Source of the DNA: Dermatophagoides farinae
Lineage: Eukaryota > Arthropoda > Arachnida > Sarcoptiformes > Pyroglyphidae
DNA: 64,000 bases
Direction of reading: 5' to 3'
Assembly (NCBI RefSeq): GCF_024713945.1
Contig: NC_134680.1
Coordinates: forward strand, 563,001-627,000
The notes under the pieces are model-generated. The model did not search any database and had not been told where the DNA came from. It saw nothing but the letters and a program-made list of their open reading frames with translations. This document shows, piece by piece, positions 57,716-64,000 of this stretch (position 1 is the stretch's first letter; the number at the start of each line of letters is the position of its first letter). A program made the position numbers and the translations under genes.

Positions 57716-59827
57716 TTATCGTCGATAACGATAACGTTTAAAATGGAACCATAATTGTAGAATATTATTCTGAAATTGACAACGAAAACCACTTTTATAT
57801 GAATAATTCCATTCTCTGTTGACAATTTTAAAACAAATATCTTCATATGGTGGACCGGCCGTAAAACGAATATAAGCAAATTCTGGATTATCTTTACAAG
57901 TAATGATTTTATATGACGGTGTTGTGGATTTATCAATCAAATCTGGATAGAAAATGTTGAATTTATAACCTTGTACAACTTTTGGCGGCGGATTGTCCAC
58001 ATCATAATGTGTTTGATTATATTTATTCCATTCAAATCCGGTATGTACACGATTAAAATAACGTGGTTTTCGTGGACGATATTTTTCAGCCCAACTATAT
58101 TTTTCTTTCATCAATAATTGATGATGTTGATTTGTTGCCACAATCGAATTCGATGATGTAATTGGTTCTTCTTCCACTGAAAATATAGCTTCATCATCAC
58201 CCATACCTTTACGTGCTTCACGAACAAATGATTCTTCAGCTTTTGTTAATTTACGATCATTATGGTCATAATTTGTCATAGCTTGTGGTGGCAGCGTGAT
58301 ATTGGATTTTTGTTTACCATCAAACGCTACCAATGGTATAGGAAATGCGGCTAATTTTCGTAATGTTTCCGTACGTTTTTCTTGAAGATCATGTTCAAAA
58401 TCTTCGGCAGACATCAGTATAAAATCGGAATTTATATCAATCAATGGGAATTTTCTCGGGCTATAACCACCGGATTCATAATCTTGAATACATTTTTGTC
58501 GTAGTTCAGCTTTCGATAAGAATTCCATTTCATCTTTTTCATTACGATTCATCGTTGATGTGGTCGTTGCTGCAGCTGTCGACGACGTTGACGTTGATGG
58601 TATCATCATTTCATCTTCTTGATTCGTTTCAATCATATCCATTGAATCCAATGGCAATGGCTGTAAATGTTTAATATCTTTTTGATGTTGAGCAATAAGT
58701 GATTTTCGTTTCTTGAGATTTTCATCATGAAATTCACGTAGACGAGCTCTTGCAATCTGTGCTTTTAGTCGTGATAAAAGTGTTTCCCAATAACCAATAT
58801 CGATACCTTCTTCACGTGATGCAATTTTCTTTTCAATTTGTATTTGTAATGTTTTCAATTGTTGTGGTGATTTTCCTTTCAAAATGCGAGCAATATCAGC
58901 CGATACCGATGGATTGATACCTTCACGTCTTCGTTCCTGTTGATCCATATTCGCTAATTTCAATTTGGTCAATTCATCATCGACAATAATTTGTAAATCT
59001 TTCCAATATTCGGCATTCACTTTGGAACCACTATCTAGTTCTAGATAGATTTTTATATCTTCCACTAGATCTTCCATTTCACGAATTCTTAATCCATTCA
59101 ATGTATTATATGGTTCAGCAAGATATGTTGATAGATATCGAATCTTATCCTGTAAATCTTCTTCTTCTTCATCACGTCGTTGTTGTTGTAGCCGCATACG
59201 GCTTGAATCACTACTTGCTTCTTCATCGGCAATTCTTTCCAGTTCAGATTTTTGTTCCATTGTTTGATTCTCACCGAACACATTGATATATTGTGCAAGA
59301 ATATCGATTGGTTTAGCACGACCTTCTTTGATTCGAAGTTTTGAACGTAAACGAGCCTGTTTTAAATGAAAATAATCTTCTTGTTTTGCCCATTCTTTAA
59401 ATTGTTCGGCTTCTTTGTCTCGTTGTTGTTTGGATAATTCTTCCATTCGTAATTCACGTTCATGTTCACGTTCTAGACGACGTTTTTTCACCTTTTCCAA
59501 TTCTTGACGATTTTTTATCATTTTCTCTTTATTCACTGCATCAATCTCTTGTTCATCGATACGTTTCATGCCCATTTTTTCATATTTCTTTTTCCAAACA
59601 AAAGTTTCATGTAGATTTGAATCACCGAATGGATTATCTTCATTCGTATAGCCCATATATTCATCATCCCAGCCCATTAAACGTTTACGGCGACGTTCTT
59701 TTTCCTCTTTTTTTGCTAATCGTCTTTGACGTTTTTGTTCAGGCGTTTCAAGAGCTTTAATCATTTCTTTTTGTCGTCGACGTTCATCATCATTGAATCG
59801 ATGATTTGATTTTTCATTATCGGCCAT
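57716..59827 (-). CDS. Cactin: Cactin
   Basis: Single exon, 703 aa from MADNEKSNHRF (59827), chosen over the open 16 codons upstream. The N-terminus is a charged coiled-coil-rich region (EQKRQRRLAKKEEKERRRK, WDDEYMGYTNEDNPFGDSNL). The middle is the conserved Cactin central domain (PIDILAQYINVF, YWKDLQIIVDDELTKL, GIDIGYWETLLSRLKAQIAR). The C-terminal Cactin_C domain has KYSWAEKYRPRKPRYFNRVH, GFEWNKYNQTHYD, VVQGYKFNIFYPDLIDK and ends FQNNILQLWFHFKRYRYRR. Cactin is a spliceosome-associated protein first found as a Cactus/IkappaB interactor in Toll signalling. Length and domains are complete. Confidence 0.95.
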   Translation of the reverse strand: MADNEKSNHRFNDDERRRQKEMIKALETPEQKRQRRLAKKEEKERRRKRLMGWDDEYMGYTNEDNPFGDSNLHETFVWKKKYEKMGMKRIDEQEIDAVNKEKMIKNRQELEKVKKRRLEREHERELRMEELSKQQRDKEAEQFKEWAKQEDYFHLKQARLRSKLRIKEGRAKPIDILAQYINVFGENQTMEQKSELERIADEEASSDSSRMRLQQQRRDEEEEDLQDKIRYLSTYLAEPYNTLNGLRIREMEDLVEDIKIYLELDSGSKVNAEYWKDLQIIVDDELTKLKLANMDQQERRREGINPSVSADIARILKGKSPQQLKTLQIQIEKKIASREEGIDIGYWETLLSRLKAQIARARLREFHDENLKKRKSLIAQHQKDIKHLQPLPLDSMDMIETNQEDEMMIPSTSTSSTAAATTTSTMNRNEKDEMEFLSKAELRQKCIQDYESGGYSPRKFPLIDINSDFILMSAEDFEHDLQEKRTETLRKLAAFPIPLVAFDGKQKSNITLPPQAMTNYDHNDRKLTKAEESFVREARKGMGDDEAIFSVEEEPITSSNSIVATNQHHQLLMKEKYSWAEKYRPRKPRYFNRVHTGFEWNKYNQTHYDVDNPPPKVVQGYKFNIFYPDLIDKSTTPSYKIITCKDNPEFAYIRFTAGPPYEDICFKIVNREWNYSYKSGFRCQFQNNILQLWFHFKRYRYRR

Positions 59828-61220
59828 TTTTTTGGTTTCTCTGATAAAAATTCCAGATGATTTAAACCGATTCAAATAAAAAACAAATAAAAATTTCGCT
59901 CAAAATTCATGCCAATCAATGTAAACATTCGGTAATGAAAAAAATAACGCCATCTTTTATTAACAAATGGAAATAATCATTTCATTATCATTGAAAAAAC
60001 ATCCAGGCTCGTCTTTTTGGGTTTTTGGCATCAACCATCAACAAACACCAATGAGAAATAAACACAGTGTGTAAATTATAATAATTGAAATGAAACTAAA
60101 AAAAAAATTTCCTGATTTTTCCGTTCATCACGAGAGAAAGAGAGAAAAAAAAGATAAACATTGTTCGAGAGTTATTTTTTTTTGAAGAAGCAACAAACAA
60201 AAATCAAAGATCAAAGTGGATACACTGGTCAAACTGGATACAAAATCCTCAGTCTCGAATCATTTCATTCATCATCAATCAACAACAAGAAAAACAGAAC
60301 ACAACAATTCTTTGAAAAATTCAATCAGTTTTCCATTCAAAATAGTTTGTTTTTGTGTGTGTGATTAGATTCTGTTTTTTTTTCTGCGTGCACATTTTTT
60401 TTTCTTATTTGTTTGTTTGCTCGATTTTCATTATCATCATCACCATCATCACCATCATCGAAAAAAATTGCCCTGATTATTTTTCTGGTTGCTCTTCACT
60501 GTGTTATTTTTTTCTGTTTATTAAGGATATATATGCTCTTCTTCAGGCATCCTTTTTATAAACAGAACAAAAAAAAACCTCCTCCCACACTTTACCATTT
60601 TTGAGTTTGTGTGTGTGTATGTTGCGTATCCATCCAGTTATATTATTCTTGATTCTTGTTCTGTTATTTCAATTCGTTTCATTATCTGGGCCATACATTT
60701 TTTTTTTCTTTCCCAAATCATCCATATTTCTTCCCTCTCTCTCCTGATTAAAATTGATCCATTTTTTTTTTGCTTTGGTTGTGTTTCAGTTCATTTTTTG
60801 CTTTTGCGTTCATTTTAAGGTTCGAGAATTTTTTTTTTTTTTTGCTTTCGAATAAATTCGTCTAGCAGCATTATCACATTGTGTGTGTGTGTTGGTTGTG
60901 TTCCAGAAATATTGTATGTCTGTATTTCAGGATCTGACATCATCATCATCACCATCGCTGCTCTTTTCATATCTGTGTCTATGTTATTACAACGAAATTC
61001 TGGATTCTTCTTTGTGTGTGTGTGTGTTTTTTTTAATTCTTTGATTCAATTTCAGAATTTTTCAATTATTATAAATAAATTCAATAATTATGATTATTAT
61101 AATTTGCTCAATTTGTGAAAAAGAAAACTTTTTTGACATCTAAAAACAATAACTAAATAAAAAAAAACACGAGCAAGAATCCATCAACACTTCATCGTCA
61201 ATCGATTATCATTCAAACCA

Positions 61221-61248
<28 letters not shown>
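59828..61248. promoter_or_regulatory. Divergent Cactin / DCAF6 intergenic region
   Basis: 1.4 kb between divergent starts. It contains CGCCATCT at 59948-59955 about 120 bp from the Cactin ATG, plus T-runs and (GT)n. The open frames seen are repeat-driven. Confidence 0.4.
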
Positions 61249-61251
<3 letters not shown>

Positions 61252-63973
61252 GATCGACGTAAAGATTTTTTTTACAAAATTCTTTATGAACGTCCATTTT
61301 ATGGTACAAATCCGGTTGCCCTTTATAATTCAGCTAAAAGTAAGTGTATCAAAGTAATTTGTTGATTCCATGATTTGATTCATCATTTTTTTTTCATTTT
61401 AGATAGTAAATATTTACTACAACGTTTTCGTTGCCTACATAGTCTTAATGCTCATAATGGATGTGTAAGTGAAATTTCTTTAATTCTTGAATTGATTTTG
61501 ATATAATCGATAAAATATTAAATCTAGGTAAATACAATATCTTGGAATAGTAATGGTCGTTTTATATTATCCGGATCGGATGATCTTCATTTATCCATAA
61601 CGAATGCATTTACTGGCGAAATTAAAACAAAAATTCGTACTGGCCATATGACGAATATTTTCAGCGCAAAATATCTACCCGGTACTGATGATATGAAAAT
61701 TGTTTCTTGTTCTGGTGATGGTGTTATTATCTATACGGATTTAAATCGCCCTGAAACAACGTATCAAAATATTTTCGATTGTCAAGATGAAAGTGTTTAT
61801 GATATTGTTACCGTACCGAATGATCCACATACATTTTTAACATGTAGTCATGATAATACTGTACGTTGGTATGATTTACGTGTAAAACAATCATGTCAAA
61901 AACATCGTATTGGTCACAGGCAAAAATGTCGTGATGATGTTCTTGTTAATTGTGATTATCCTGTCACCGCTATTGCTATTAATCATTTGTTGCCATGGCA
62001 GCTAGCTGTTGGTTGTTCTGATTCTATAATACGTATTTATGATCGTCGAATGTTGACAACGAAATCATTGCGTGGTACTTGTCCATCAACGGCAGAACAA
62101 AATGCATCGATTGTAGCCAAATTCACTTATGATGGTTTAACAGATTTCAATCGTATTACATCGCTAGCATATAGTCGAAATTGTCAACAATTATTAGCAT
62201 CATATTCAAATGATAATCTTTATTTATTCAATTTATATGAAGTACGTGATACGATAAACATTGGTAATGAATCCGATATGATAAATGATCGTCCAAGACG
62301 TTTACAGCCACCATATAAACGTTTTCGTTTACGTGGTGATTGGTCCGATACTGGACCTAGTGCTCTAACAACAGAAGAATTACGTAATAATGATAGTCCT
62401 CAACAACAATCATCCGATACAACGGTAACAGCAGCAACACAGCAACAGTCACAAAATCAAACATCATCAAGATCGACAACAAATTCTTCGATTCATGGTG
62501 ATGGTAGTGGACAATCATCATCATCAACAGCAACGACAACAACAACAACACCACCACCACCACCACCACCAAATCGAAGTAATGATCGATTACGACAATT
62601 GAATACAATTTTAAGCATTTTATTTCGTAATTCACTTCGTAATGATATTTTAAATGAAAATGTTGAGGAAACATCATCATCATCATCAACAACAATGACA
62701 ACGGCAACAACAACAACAACAACAACGACGACCACAGTCAATAATATGTCAACACAGGCGACAAATAATTCATCACCATCATCATCATTGTCATCAAATG
62801 ATAGTCATCAAAATACACCAAATACTACTGTACGTGAACAGCGAACAAATCATAATCAGAATAATAATCAAAATGATAATCAAGATAATAATTCTGAAAG
62901 TTCGTCAGATAATTCATTGAATTATTTTATACAAATATTTGATGATGATATTGACTATCCATATTATTCAAATCGTGAACAAAATAATAATGTTGATAAT
63001 GATGATGATCCAATGAATAATGATGGCAATGATAATTCAACAACAATGATCGATGGTGATGGTGATGGTGGTGTTCATGATCATGATCATAATCATAATG
63101 AAGATGATGATGATTTTGATTCCGATACAACATCTGATAGTGTATTTTTTCACGATATTTCATCAATTGGTTCGAATTCAACAACCACAACAGCACGACA
63201 AAGAAGTCGTAGTTCATCATCAAATGATTCACGGCAATCATCACGTCGTAAAATTCGAAATAATACTATTAATGGTAATAATAGGCCAAAGATGAACAAC
63301 AATATGATTGGTGATCAGAATAACCGTATAACAGGGCTGACATCATTTGATAATAAACGTACACGAACATATAAGATAAAGAATTTTAAAAAATTTACTG
63401 GACATCGAAATTCTCGTACTGTGGTTTGTATTTGGATTTTTATGTTGTATTTTTAATAAAATCTTTCTTCGTTTGTATTGTAGATAAAAAAAGCCACCTT
63501 TTGGGGTGATAATTACATCATCAGCGGTAGTGATTGTGGCCATATATTTTTCTGGTCAATTGAAACTGGTGAAGTTGTTATGGTGCTAGAAGGTGATCAA
63601 CATGTCGTCAATTGTTTACAGCCACATCCTAATGATCCAAGTAAATGATTATATTGCTTGTTTATATATTGATTGGTGATTTTTTAATGAATTTTTTCGT
63701 TTTCTTTGATTTTTAGTTTTAGCATCCAGTGGTATTGATTATGATATAAAAATCTGGGGTGCTGATTCGGATGACAATCTGTTTGATTTGGAAAAAACTA
63801 AAAAAGTAATTTTTTTTTCTATCAAATTTCCATCAATAGCCGATAACATTGATTTTGTTTTTTTTTGTTTTCATCATTACAGCTTATAAATCGTAATAAA
63901 TATCTGTTACAAGAATCACGTGATACGGTTACTGTTCCTGCACGTTTCGTATTGAGCCTTTTTTCATCTATGC
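61249..63973 (+). CDS. DCAF6: DCAF6-like WD40 CUL4-DDB1 substrate receptor (partial)
   Basis: Six exons within the window: 61249-61339, 61403-61464, 61528-63423, 63484-63640, 63717-63805 and 63883-63973, the last ending at a donor; the gene continues beyond. The N-terminus reads [19 protein letters not shown]40 repeats include [67 protein letters not shown] and [16 protein letters not shown] large Ser/Asn/Asp/Thr-rich insert of about 350 residues splits the propeller, as in DCAF6/IQWD1. WD repeats then resume: [36 protein letters not shown] and [14 protein letters not shown]. The protein is predicted to recruit substrates to CRL4 and, by analogy with human DCAF6, may act in nuclear receptor coactivation. 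Confidence 0.9.
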
Positions 63974-64000
63974 GTAAGTTTCCAAAAACAAAACAAAAAA

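Noticed and set aside
62357-63244. Antisense frames within the DCAF6 insert
   Set aside because: Shadows of Thr, Ser, Asp and Asn codon runs; the plus frame is continuous between WD40 halves.
1-64000. Integrated viral or LTR-type element, DNA transposon or LINE
   Set aside because: No reverse transcriptase, integrase, transposase, capsid motif or paired terminal repeats were seen in any frame; repeats are simple or gene-duplication derived.

Overview
The window looks like nuclear DNA of an astigmatid (house-dust-type) mite. Coding exons are intron-poor with 60-95 bp introns, non-coding DNA is extremely AT-rich and full of (TG)n, (ATC)n, (CAA)n and homopolymers, and codons strongly prefer A/T. 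The gene set is arthropod: Skeletor, troponin I, Cactin, DCAF6, NAXD, TUT1, an RBM12-type protein, a secreted TIL inhibitor, and a tick/mite Tae2-type amidase (dae2). No rRNA, tRNA, CRISPR array or recognisable transposon was found by eye. Exon boundaries are read from GT-AG sites plus frame continuity and are not supported by transcripts.

Layout. 1-2041 (-): 3'-truncated Skeletor-type DM13/DOMON gene. 2.0-8.4 kb: low-complexity desert. 8477-10958 (+): secreted repeat protein whose frame is interrupted twice. 11-14.1 kb: desert with two unexplained islands. 14118-17501 (+) and 17519-18466 (-): convergent genes for cysteine-rich secreted or membrane proteins. 19177-19386 (+): small secreted Gly/Tyr/Lys peptide. 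19642-20691 (+): basic RGG/Gln-rich protein. 20985-22249 (-): troponin I in seven coding exons. 22.3-27.7 kb: desert. 27690-29506 (+): third cysteine-rich secreted paralogue. 30362-32375 (+): unrecognised three-exon gene. 32445-32900 (-): dae2-type amidase. 33169-34227 (-): NAXD. 34997-40567 (+): tandem array of three multi-pass receptor-like genes. 41558-43245 (+): tandem pair of an uncharacterised repeat/hydrophobic family, the first copy truncated.

43542-46742 (-) and 48046-50040 (+) are head-to-head genes: an RBM12-like five-RRM protein and a HINFP-like zinc-finger protein carrying an extra N-terminal RRM-like region. 50624-53281 is a small secreted-protein cluster: a TIL protease inhibitor and two paralogous Trp-rich amphipathic peptides, with a TOPORS-type RING gene on the opposite strand between the two peptides. 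54011-57497 (+): TUT1-like nucleotidyltransferase. 57716-59827 (-): Cactin. 61249-end (+): DCAF6, running off the window.

The most unusual material is: (i) the cysteine module CC-x7-C-x8-C-x23/24-C shared exactly by three genes within 15 kb; (ii) the secreted KGWNWL-type Trp-rich peptide pair, a candidate undescribed antimicrobial or venom-like family, beside a protease inhibitor and about 18 kb from dae2; (iii) the RRM plus HINFP fusion next to an RRM gene; (iv) the receptor array with intron presence/absence and a copy-specific C-terminal frameshift.
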